Shown one piece after another: positions 1-11,100 of a DNA stretch of 64,000 nucleotides. The position numbers and the translations under genes were made by a program. The notes below the pieces were generated by a model. That model saw only the letters and a list, made by a program, of their open reading frames with translations, did not search any database and had not been told where the DNA came from. This DNA comes from Vitrella brassicaformis. Taxonomy: Eukaryota > Sar > Vitrellaceae. Positions within the stretch are counted from its first letter, which is position 1. Every line of letters starts with the position of its first letter. The stretch is from NCBI GenBank assembly GCA_001179505.1, contig CDMY01000224.1, forward strand, positions 94,233-158,232, given 5' to 3'.

Positions 1-2437
1 ATTGCTATGGGAAACATGGATGACAGCACGTAAGGAAGGAAGGACTCCATCCAGTACGTATTATTGCCGTCTGTGACAAGACAGGTCATCTCATCAATGT
101 GTGTGTGTGTGTGTGTGTCTGTGTGTTGTTACCTACCTGCAGGACCGGCGACGTGTCTAAGTACGTCGAATGGCTGTTGACGTGCCCCGTCATGCAGTAC
201 CAGATGGTCGTGTTGGCTGGGACCAAAGTCAACCCACGGCGCAAGTTCGAGGCCCCGATGGTGACGGCCTGCATGCTTCTCAGCGGCATGACGGCCAGCC
301 TGATGGCCAACAGAATTGTCAAGATGGCCTTCTTCATGGTGGGTGTTGGGTTTTTGGTGTGGCTAATCACAATCATCAACGGGCTGATCATGGAGCACAC
401 CGACGGCCGGGAGAGCCTGCTGCAGGGCCGCGGATACCACCGCATCGTCGTCTGCACCTTGGTCACCAGCTGGTTCCCCTTTCCGCTCTTCTGGTCGGTG
501 AGACAGTCAGACACCCGGACCTGCACCACACCACCGGACACCACCATGCGCACTCACTGTGTCTCCTTGTCTCTCTGCCCGCCCGCCCGCCTGCCTGCCT
601 GTCTGTCTGTCTGTCTGTCTGTCTCTCATTCAGGCTGGTGTCTGCTGATGGGTTTGCTCTCGCGAGAGGGGGCCGCATCAGACTTGCACTGACCATCCTT
701 AACGCCTCAGCCAAGATAGGATTTATCCTGTAGGCACACGCGGGACGGCAGGTCCCGACTCATGCGGATGGATGAGTGGACTGGCGAGATCTTCCCNNNN
801 NNNNNNNNNNNNNNNNNNNNNNNNNNNNNNNNNNNNNNNNNNNNNNNNNNNNNNNNNNNNNNNNNNNNNNNNNNNNNNNNNNNNNNNNNNNNNNNNNNNN
901 NNNNNNNNNNNNNNNNNNNNNNNNNNNNNNNNNNNNNNNNNNNNNNNNNNNNNNNNNNNNNNNNNNNNNNNNNNNNNNNNNNNNNNNNNNNNNNNNNNNN
1001 NNNNNNNNNNNNNNNNNNNNNNNNNNNNNNNNNNNNNNNNNNNNNNNNNNNNNNNNNNNNNNNNNNNNNNNNNNNNNNNNNNNNNNNNNNNNNNNNCCCC
1101 CCCTGTAATGTGGATTGGATGCCTGTAGGTTCCTAACAATGTGCCGCAAAAAGTGGATGCGCAAGTGAGCTGAGCTGAGCTGACTCCAACGAGCTTTTCC
1201 GTCCGCAACGCACCGCGACGTCTTTTTGTGCCTGTCTGTCATCTCATCAATCAGTGCGATAGCCAAGCGGAACCTGTCGCGGCAGCTGAGCAGGTCCAAA
1301 TTCAACATCGACGTCGTCTCAGACCTGGACCAAGTAAGCGACGAGGGGAAGGGCAGCAACGCACCCCACACCACACCACCACTGCTGCCACGTCTGTCTG
1401 TCTGTGTGCGTGTGCAGGGACTGATGGGTGCGATCGAGGAGTTCGTCGGCGCCAAGGAACACGACAAGGATGACGTAGGCAGACAGACATGCGCACATCC
1501 ATCCATCCATCCATTCATTGTGTCGCGTCAATGGATGGCGTGTGTATGGTCGGTATGCATCACTGCAGATAGAGCCGCCCATCCAGATGTTCATCGAGGA
1601 CTGGAGCCTGGGAAACCGAAAGGAACTCAGCAATGCAATCTTTCACTTCATCAAAGCCAACCGGTCAGCCCCCCACTTACTGACTCACAAACACACACAC
1701 GCACACACACACACACGCGTCCGCGCGCGCGCAGAGAGACACACGCAGAGAGACATTGCCTGCGGCTGGCCGCCTCCCCTCCCTGCAGGTCCAAAGTCGA
1801 CATGTCTCAGTCCCACAAGGCCTTCCGTGGCGACGACGACCTTGACGATGGCGACGGCTACAGCGAGGCCCTCGCCAACGAGGGAGTGGACGACCCACCG
1901 GCTTCCCATCATTCTCAGTCCCACCCCCACAACCCCCCCAAGCATGGCCCCACCGCCAGCACAAGCCTGCAGCACTCACAGTCGGGCCACTTGGACACCA
2001 AACAGACGCAGGGGTCACATCCCAAGGTGAGCAGCGGGAGGCGGACCAAGAGAGCTGGATCACTGACACGCTTCGATCTCAGTGGGACCACAAACATCAA
2101 CACATCCAAAGGCAGCAGCAGCGGTGCTAGTGCCATCAAGCAGCAGCACCATCAACAGCAGAGGGGCCGCAGCAGCAGCAGTGCATCGCTTGGCGGGGGT
2201 GGGGGGCGGCTGCATAGGAGTGATAGCAACGTGTCTCACAACCATGCAAACGTCAATGACGAGAATGACGACGATCGTGCGTTGCCTGTATTGCCGGCCA
2301 AGAAGGCATTGGGTGTTAGCTCTGGTGTAGTGGGTGGCGGGTTAGGAAGTGGGAAGGTAGCTATGGCGGTGGCCTCGCCTACTGGGTCGTACCATGCCGA
2401 CCTCCTCCCGGTCATGCAGGGAGACCAAGACGACTGA
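1..2437 (+). CDS. Channelrhodopsin-like type-1 rhodopsin (5' end outside window)
   Basis: Retinal-binding seven-helix membrane protein of the channelrhodopsin group, likely a light-gated channel or photosensor. I join exons 1-29, 143-493, 634-729, 1129-1164, 1255-1333, 1418-1474, 1569-1663 and 1789-2437; all phases agree and give 463 residues to a TGA. Helix C reads KYVEWLLTCPV, the channelrhodopsin signature with the helix-C Glu and the TCP cysteine. Helix F contains SWFPFPLFW. Helix G contains NASAK, whose Lys is the expected Schiff-base lysine. A basic segment follows, then a long Ser/Gly/His-rich tail ending GDQDD. By ungapped alignment from memory to Chlamydomonas ChR2, the helix-D gate Asp is Ala, the helix-G counterion Asp is Asn, and the helix-C Arg is Lys. 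Helices A and B lie upstream of the window. The TAG at 731-733 is part of a splice donor, not a stop. Family assignment is firm; channel activity is inferred. Confidence 0.8.
797..1096. other. Assembly gap of 300 N
   Basis: Exactly 300 N. It lies inside the third rhodopsin intron (730-1128), and the flanking exons join in frame without it, so no coding sequence appears to be lost. Confidence 0.95.
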
Positions 2438-5400
2438 CTGACCGACTGACTGACTGACTAGACGGAGGGAGCAATGGGGGGCTGGGTGGTGGGGTGGGTG
2501 TGTTCGTGTGTGTGTTGAGTAGTCAGTTGTTCACACTGCCTTGGCTTCCATAGTCGCTAGTTACCCGCGTGTGTGAGGTATCTGCTTCTCAAGTAGTTCT
2601 CAAGTAGACGGACATCACATATCACATCCGCGTGCATGGCGTTTATCAGCCATCGATTGTCTGTCTGTATCGGCGTCTGGTCATCAAATGTTGGTTGTTT
2701 CGTCTAGTCTATTGGCTGGCTGCGCTGCAAAGCAGCCCACAGTGGCCGGCCGGAGCCGGCCTCTGGTGCGTGATTGCGTGATTGCGTCCTACCATCAGCA
2801 AGTACATTTGGTCCGTGTGTCTCTCTATCTTTCTATCCTCTCTTGTTCGTGTCCCGCCCCATTGCAATGCATTGCAACCACACCACATGCCGTCCGCGTG
2901 TCGTGCCCACTGCCCCCCAGAAAGAAGAAACAAAACACTGACTGACTGACTGATGTATACGAAATCGGACACGTGCCTGCTGACTGCTGACTTGACTGCA
3001 GTGTGTGTGTGTGAGTGAGTGTGAGTGGATGAATCGACTCCCCCATCCGTCCATTCCGATCTCCAATCCCGTGCACCGAAGGGCACCCAAGCAAGCTGAA
3101 CGCACGCACGCACCTTTACTCCCACACGGCTGGCCGACTACTGATCGCCTGGACAATCAAACAGGCAGACAGTGGCTGCCCGGCCGTGTGTTTGGGGGAG
3201 GGGGGCGGCCCAGCCCATGGCAGGGAGGCTGCTGAAAAACTCCTGTGAGTATCCTGTCTGCATGTACGTGTGAGTCTCGAGGAAGTCAGCACGGATTGAC
3301 GAGCCGTTCATAACGAACGCAAACACATGTGTTCCTCCCTCCATTTGCCCCTTGAAAACGAACGAGTGGGCGGCCGAGGCTCGCCACTGCACACTCAGGC
3401 GGCCCATGGATCCCACCGACCCAGCCCAAGCCAAGCAGACACAACAAATCGCCACCACACGTACACGACACACGAATCTTCACCGACCCAACAGGCAGAC
3501 ACGCACTCATGGACACACACAAACACACACACACACACAGAGGTCGGTCGGTCGGCTGCGCTGCATCAAACGTTTGAGAAAGGAAGCAGATGGATGGATG
3601 GATGGATGGGTCAAACCAAACCTGACTGACTCTACGCGGCTGTGCTGTGGATGGGGCAAAAAGTCTGATCTGTCTGTCGACAGATCAGCTGCATTACTCA
3701 AATCACTCACACACACAACACACACTCACACGCAACGCAACACACATATATATAAATGTGAGTCATGCAGGCAGGCAGGCAGGCGTGTAGACCGTCCGCC
3801 CTTCCGCCGTGTGTCTGCCTCCTTTGTGTCAGTCGACAGGCAGTCACATCGCGGACGGACGGACGAACAGACAGACAGACAGACTTCATTCACTCTTCCA
3901 TTCACTACACACACACATAGTCACACACACATAGTCACCCAGTCCCTCCACGAAAAAGCCTGTGGATGGGACCGTCTGGAAAAAAAGCGGCGCCAGGGCA
4001 CACCCAACAAACAGCACGAGCGCGTCGACTAGAGGGGAGGGGGTATCCACGCTGGGATGACAGACAGACGGGAAGGAGGAACGAGAGAGGGGCTTGAGGA
4101 TGCGATGCCACAATTCAACGAGAAGAATGGGTGTCCAGGCCAGCCAGGCACACACTGAATGAGATGAGAGGGACCTACAACAAGACTGGCTTACGTATAC
4201 ATGGCAAGTAGTGAGTCAGTGAGAGAGGAAGGGAAGAGCCAAGCCTTTCTCGAGATAGCGAGCGAGAGCATCAATCTCAAGACACATACAGCTCAAATCG
4301 TCCTTGTTACTTACCCACACCCGGCCCGGCGGCTTCACACACACTCACACATATGCAAGGAAACAAGACACATGAACGAACACGTGAAGGAAGGATGACT
4401 ACCTACCTGTCAGCCTGCGATCTGACCTGCACACCACACACACGCGAGCTGCCACCATGCACACACACATTCACACACACACGGACGGACAGACAGACGG
4501 ACAGACAGTACCTACTTGTGACCATCAAGGCACGAATCAATGAATGGAGGGAGGAAGTGAGAGAGCAGTGCAGTGTTTACCTATTTGTTAGACCTACATA
4601 CCATACTCCCCTGCGTGCCTGTCTGGTTGCTGCGCGTCGTCGACTTCAAATGTGTGACAACCGACACACCGCACCGCACCGCAGACGTAGGACACATCAC
4701 ATGCACGCCCCGCTCCTGTCTGTGCGGAATGCGACTGACTGACTGCACCCACAGCCGACACAGAATACCTACTTGGGGGCGGGGTGAGGGCAATCGATAC
4801 AGGGACGGAAGCACACGCCGGCACACACACACACACACACACAGAAAGAGAGAGAGAGAGAGAGAGAAAGGTCGCTCACGCAGGAGCGCCCCTGCGTGTG
4901 TGGCGATTAGGCACCCACCCTCATCAGCAGACAGGCGTAGACACATGAATCAGTAGGCACACACACACATACACACACATACACACACATACACCCAAAC
5001 AAACATCACGGTTTAGATAGCACAGCGCACGGACACATAATGACGCACACAGAAGGAAGAAGTGCACGGCGCACTTGTGTGTATGGGTGCATGAGGTGGA
5101 TGTGTGCTGCAAGCCTTACTGACTGAGCGGACCAACAGCAACAAGAGGGGATGAGATAAGGGGCCTGCTGTGTGTGCGATAGATAGTTGCGTCTTCACCC
5201 TTCACATACGAGGCAGGCAATGCAGGCAGGCAGGCAGGCAGGGCGGATCAGCCGGTCTCTCAGCTGAAATGGCCCTGCTATCTATCTGGACAGACGAGAT
5301 ACATGGCCCAATCACATCATACCCCACCACACCACACGTCACACCACGCACAGACAGGCAGACGGACATGAAGGTCCCCATCCCCCATCGCGTCTCTATC

Positions 5401-6172
5401 TCCTTCTCTCTTGCCCCATTAAGCATGGCCAAAGCTCCCGAGCCCCGGCATTTACTCACACACTCATTCACTCGGCAGTCAGTGTGCGTCTCCCGTCCCC
5501 CCAACCGCCACACACTCACGCCACGGTTGCTCGCTTCAGACCTGTATGTGTGGCGTAGTACACACGCACGCCGACCCACGTCAGACATCAGAGGGAGGGA
5601 CGCACGGAGCAGCCAGCACCAATTAGCAGATAGAGAGGCAGATGGACAGATAGCCACGTACACATCACACACGCACACACAGGCGTGGCGTGAGTAAACA
5701 GGGGTGGGTCGTCAAGGGCGCCCGTCGTCGTGCCCACCAGTGTCATGGACCCGTATCATCCGCGGCTCAGGCAGACAGACAGACAGGCAGGCAGACATTG
5801 CCTCCTTCTCCCTCTCCCCTCCCCCTCCCCTCTCTCTCTCTTACACACAGGCAGTCAGTCATCCGCAAGCCACACGTCTCTTCTCGCTGCCTCTGGCACT
5901 CACACAACACGCCCACACATCCATCCATCTACACCCACACCCACACACAAGACGACACGACACAAGGCCGCATTGACGTGTGTGTGTGTGTGTGGATGTT
6001 TGTATGGGTGACCGGGACACACATGAGAGGCCTGGACTCTTGAAGGGAGGGAGGGAGGGAGGGAGGACGAGCATACATCAAAGGCCCCAAACACACACAC
6101 ACAGACTTGCCCCCTCGGCCTCCCCTCCCAGCCCCCAGGCCCTCCCTCCCCACATTCACCCCCGCACCTCAC
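2438..6172. other. Repeat-rich region without a supported gene
   Basis: This 3.7 kb stretch is packed with CA/TG, CAGA/TCTG, GGAT and GA microsatellites. I see no long open frame with convincing protein character and no family match. Several minus-strand donor-like motifs (complement of cttac, tacctac and similar) cluster at 4173-4780, so it may hold untranslated exons, a long 3' end of the CCCH gene or a non-coding transcript. Minus-strand stretches at about 3240-3360 and 5240-5480 look mildly protein-like, but I cannot connect them to a start or to neighbouring exons. Confidence 0.6.
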
Positions 6173-7945
6173 CTATCTGTGAATGTGGGTGAGAGAGGGA
6201 GTGCGTGTGCGTGTGCGTGTGCGTGTGCGTGTGTGTCTGCCACTGCCCCGCTCCCCATCCCTCTCGACGGTCGCCACATACGGCAGGCCCCGACGACGCA
6301 GCAACAGAAACGGCACCGACACCACCTCCTTAGCGCCACCACCAACAGCAGCGGCAGCAGCAGCGGCACAAGCACACCCACCCTCCTCAAGATCGTCATC
6401 GCTCAACTCGAGTTGGTGGAGGGATGACGAACTGGCGGCCGTCGAGGGCGTGTCCATGGCGTGGAGGAGGATGCACTTGGGTGTGGGCGTGCTGCTGGCC
6501 GACGAGATCGGTGTGGGTGTGAGTGCCGTGGCTGTGGGTGTGTTGCTGGCGGAGGGAGTGGTGGTTGACGAGTGGGGGGAGTGTGAGTGTGAGTGGCTGG
6601 GGCTTGGGGGGAGGGGCCCCGGTGGCGGTGGGGGTGGGGGCAGGAGGGAGGCTACGGGGATGCCGTGGTCACCTGTCACTGCTATCCTTGGCCTGACACA
6701 CACACAACCAAACCACACAGCACACACATGACATGGTGTGGCCAGCCATAGCTACACACACGTAGAGAGAGAGACCTCCTTACTTACCGTGAGTCTGTGC
6801 GGACCCTGCGTTTGCACTTGTACTGTTTCTTGTGTGGGTGATGGAAGTGGCAGAAGCTGCACGAGGCGCCGTTCATGCAGCCCTTGGTCCAGTAGAACAC
6901 GCACTGCTTGCAGCTACCCAGCAGATGATACGCGCTCCCTACAACCAAGTTTACCACATCGACGCATGGAACCAACACACTCACACACAAACATCCCTCC
7001 CATCCGCCCACACCACTCCCACCTGTCTGTGCCGTGCCAACGTAACGTACCAGGATTGATGGGTACGATGTGGTCATAGTCGCCGTAGCTGATCTTGCCG
7101 AGGTCCCCCTCCACCTCCTCAAACCACAACACACGCATCCGGTGACGCGCACAGAAATCCAGACGCTCCTGCATCGACGCAGATGGGCTGGGTGAGGGGG
7201 AAGGGGAGGTGCCACCCGGCAGGTCTGCAGGGCTGTCGCCCTCGTCGTCGGTGTCGTCGCAGAGGAGGGCCTCGGTGGGGGTCCTCTGGGGTGTCTTGTG
7301 GGCGCTGATGGTGCCGCTCTTGTTCTTGTGCTTCTTGCGTCTGCGCTTCTTGGAGGAGGATGACTCGACCGTCGAGGGGGTCTCGGGGTGGCAGCAATCT
7401 GCAGACATGGTATGGCATGGTGGATTGACAACAAAGGTTTGTGCCTGCCTGCCTGCCAGTCGTCTCTCTCTCTCTCACTGACCGCCGTTCTCTCCGTCCG
7501 TGTCATGGTGTTGCTTGAGCAGAGGCGGCAGCATCGCCTTGCCCTCCTGCTCCTGTCCCTGCCCTTCCCCCTCCCCCTCCCCGTGGTGGTCTGCCGCTTG
7601 CTGCTCCTGCTGCTGCTCCATGGCCCGGAACTCCCAGTACATGGCAGTGTCGTCACGGAGCCGCGCCATGCCCTCCCTTCTCGCGACAGCCATGCACTCA
7701 GACGCGGCCACGCTGTGCATCAAGATGGTGGCATTGCGGGCGAAGGGGTCACAGTGGTGCAAGTGGTCCTGCTGGTGGTGGTGCGGGGCGTCTGTGATTG
7801 TGCGTGGCGAGAGTGAGAGGCATCTGCGTCTTGCGGATGCGGGGAGGGGGCTGCGGATGCTGATGAAGGTGTTGCGGACGCTGCCCTTGAGCCATGACGT
7901 CTGCCCATCCAACACAGACGACTCGGAGGGGGTGAGGAAATACAT
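6173..7945 (-). CDS. CCCH zinc-finger protein
   Basis: Probable RNA-binding regulator. Four exons (7945-7483, 7398-7051, 6938-6788, 6692-6173) join in frame to 493 residues. The N-terminal exon holds a VRNTFI motif, which in my recollection accompanies CCCH fingers in dinoflagellate and related proteins, followed by Gln/Glu/Gly-rich sequence. Exon 2 has a basic KKRRRKKHKNK patch that could be a nuclear signal. Exon 3 encodes the single finger, CVFYWTKGCMNGASCSFCH, which fits C-x7-C-x5-C-x3-H, followed by a basic tail. The last exon is low complexity (Pro, Ser-His and Ala runs) and ends in an Arg-Thr repeat encoded by a CACACG microsatellite, so the true 3' end is uncertain; a donor-like gtgagg overlaps the stop. 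I chose the ATG at 7945 over an upstream in-frame ATG at 8017 because the protein character begins there. It is transcribed divergently from the CstF-77 gene. Confidence 0.7.
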
Positions 7946-8102
7946 GACGAGGGATAGCCGACAATGACAATCGAAAGATCTATCTTCTGCCAGGGTGTGG
8001 GAGTCTGGATGCCCCAATCAGCGGTACCTGCCCCGTGGTTTTGACGCGGCCCTTCCCAGCTAAGCTCGCAGATCTGCGTCCCAGATCTGCCTTCATTTGG
8101 CC
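7946..8102. promoter_or_regulatory. Divergent promoter with AGATCT palindromes
   Basis: 157 bp separate the start codons of the CCCH and CstF-77 genes. It contains AGATCT at 7976-7981, 8070-8075 and 8083-8088; the middle copy is the core of a perfect 10-bp palindrome at 8068-8077. A role in transcription is inferred from position only. Confidence 0.4.
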
Positions 8103-11100
8103 ATGGACGACGACGTCACCATGGACGGCGAGGACGCCGGTCCATCACGGGCTCAAGGCGATAAGCGCAAGGCAGCAGCTGAGGCACCATCTGCAGCAGC
8201 AGCGCCGCAACAGCAGCAGCGGCATCCTCCTGCCAGCGCCAAGAAGAAGTCGTCAGCGGTGTCGCGTGCCGAGGGTGCCATTGACAGGAACCCCTACGAC
8301 TGGAAGGCATGGGACACTCTGGTGGAGGAGGTGCCCTCACACGACCTCTTCGAACGCGTCCTTGAGGTCTTCCCAAACGCGGTCAGCCAGCCAGCCAGGC
8401 AGGCAGGCAGCCTTGATGGATGGCGGATTGTGAACGAACGAGCGAATGCACTCATCTCATCTCATCTGTGTGTATGTGATGTGGTGGGCTGACTTGACTG
8501 GCGTCCGTCGTGTCAGGTTCGTTATTGGCTCCGCTATGCGCGGTGGCTCTCCGGGCAGGTACCAGTGCCAGCAGCAGCAGGAGAAGCAGCGGCGCCTGAG
8601 GCCAAGAGGGCACGGGTGGATGAGCAGACCGACAACGGAGACAAAGAAGCTCATGCAGAGGCGACGGATGGGCCGCGGAGAGAAGCCATCGGGCGTGTGC
8701 TCGACGTTTACAGCCGTGCGGTGGCCGTCTGTCCGTCTGCCGGTCACCACACCACACCACACCAAGTCATGGACGGACGTGGAATCGGGTGGTGCATCTC
8801 ACTCTCTCTCTCTCTGTGTCTGTGCAGAGCTGTGGCGCGCCTACATCGACTTCGTGTGCACCTGCCCGGCAGACACCTTTCCCACCACAGCCACAGAGCC
8901 CCCCAACGACCACCACCACCAGACGCAGCCGCAGCACCCGCAGCAGCCGGCCACCGCCGGCCCATCCCATTATGGGTATTCCTTTTTGTTCGGTTTGCTG
9001 AACACCGCTGTGGATGAGGTGGGGGCCACGCCGCAGTCGTTCGACCTCTATGCCGCACTTCTCTCGCTGCTCGTCCGTATCTATAACTCAGCACTGCTGC
9101 AGGTACGTATGTCTGTCCGTCGGTCGCACACCAAGGATGGATAAGACAACAAACAAGGCAGGCAGGCAGGCAGGCACAACGCTGCATGCCGTGTTTCTCT
9201 TTCCTCGCTCTATGTATGTATGTGTTTCTTTCAGTCCGGGACGACAGAAGGGCTCCTCCTCGACCCATTCGGACCGGTCAGCACACCACAGCACAGCACA
9301 TCGCCTGACACACAATGTACGTTTCTCCTTCTCTCAGCTGTCGGTGGGCAAGTTCGGCCGTCCTCTGAGGTCGCGTGAGGACATAGCGGACCGGCTGTCG
9401 CGGGCTGCGAGGGAGTCAGAGAGCAAGGGCGGCGGCGAGGACCCCACGGGAGGGCTGCCCGAGGGGCTGCCGGCTAACGAGGTGGAGAGGGATGAGCTGG
9501 GAATGCTCAAGGCTGAGGCCTCCGTCAACGACATCAGACGACGGACACAAATGGTCGGACGGACGGACGGACGATGGGTGGTTCCTGCCATCGGATGGAG
9601 CGGGATGGATGGTGCTCTTCTCACTCACTCGTGTGTGTGACCGTGTGTGCGACAGTGGTTGAGCACGCCGTGTGGGGCGTTGGACAAGGTGTGGGGCGCA
9701 TACTGCCAGTTCGAGAAGAACCTCAACAAGCAGCTGGTGCGGACGGACGGCGGGAGAGGGAGAGGCGGGGAGGGACTCCGTAGGTGTGTGTGTGTATGTG
9801 TGTAAGCACGCTTGTTTGTGTTGGTTGTGTGTGTTCAGGCGAGTCGTCTGATAGCCGAGTGCGAGCCCGTCTACCAGGCAGCCGGTGCCATCACTAGGGT
9901 GAGACAGACAGACAGACAGACAGCAAAGAGAAGGTGCAGTCAGTCGGATAGAGACCAGACCGATGTCTGCGCATTTGTGTGGGTCATTCATCTTCATTTG
10001 TTGAACGATTGGTTCTCCACACAGGAGGTGCAGGGGCTGTACAGCAAGGTGGACATGCTGCGGCCGTCCGTACCGATCACAGCCGACAATGCCGCTAACC
10101 AGAAGGTCAGTCAACCGGACAACATACAAAGACCCCACACCCGCGTCGCGTGTGGGTGGAGTGGATCCCGTCCGTCCATTTTGTCCGTATTTACGTCTTA
10201 TGTGTGTGCAGTCCCTGCGTGAGAGCTGGGAGGCCATCATTGCCTTCGAGAAGGACAACCCCATGCAGCTCGCCGTAAGTGCAGTGAGTCCACTTCACTT
10301 CCCACCGATCTGATCTGTCTGCCCGCTCACACCACACCAAGTCTGACTGACACTATTGACCGTACCCATTTCTGTGTCTGTCTGTGTGTCAGGAGGCGTC
10401 TCTGGTTCAGCGTGTGATGACTACGCTGCAGAGTGCGGTGATGTGTGGGTGTGCGTACCACCCCGACATCTGGCTCACCTTCCTCCACTTCCTCAACAAA
10501 CACCAAATGCGCGACAAAGGTGGGTCGGTCGGGTCGATGGGAGGGAGGGAGGGAGGGCTGGGTGGATGATGCACACAACACAACCGCCTGCACTGCACTT
10601 ATCCTATCCAGCGATTGAGTGTCTGCGTCGCGGCATTGAGCTCTTCCTCCCACACGATGGTGACACACACACACACAGACACGCTTGCCCGTTGGATGGA
10701 TGAATGGATGGATGCGTCCAACTTGCTTCATTCCTTCGGTGCTGTGCTCGGTCGTGCTGCACACACTGCAGAGCTGTTGCGTCTCGTCCTGGCCGACTCA
10801 CTCGAAGAACAAGGCGACCTCGAGGTCAGCTCACTCAGCAAACCAGCCATCCCATCAACACCCACCCAACTAACCCCTTGTGTTGTTTGTGTGTGCCTAC
10901 CCCATCTATCCCCCAGGGCGCACTGCAAGCCTATGAGGGCCTGATGCAGAGCGTCCTGGTGCTGCACGACGAGGACCCCAGTGCTGCCGCCATCGCAAGG
11001 TCACTCGCACCCGCCATGGCCCCAGCCACCGGCAGGCGGCCGATGGACAAGGGCGAGGAGGGGCCGGGGGGCAAGGAGCCGCCACCGGCATCGCCTCTCG

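Noticed and set aside
731-733. Stop codon directly after the rhodopsin Schiff-base helix
   Set aside because: The TAG is inside gtaggc, a good donor. Splicing to 1129 continues the frame with a hydrophobic then basic segment, as expected after helix G.
2438-6172. Many 60-220 codon ORFs in the repeat-rich region
   Set aside because: They are translations of CA, TCTG and GGAT repeats (His-Thr, Cys-Val, Ser-Val-Cys runs) with no family signal or splice support.
6190-6240. Arg-Thr repeat as a functional domain of the CCCH protein
   Set aside because: It is just a translated CACACG microsatellite and may not even be coding.
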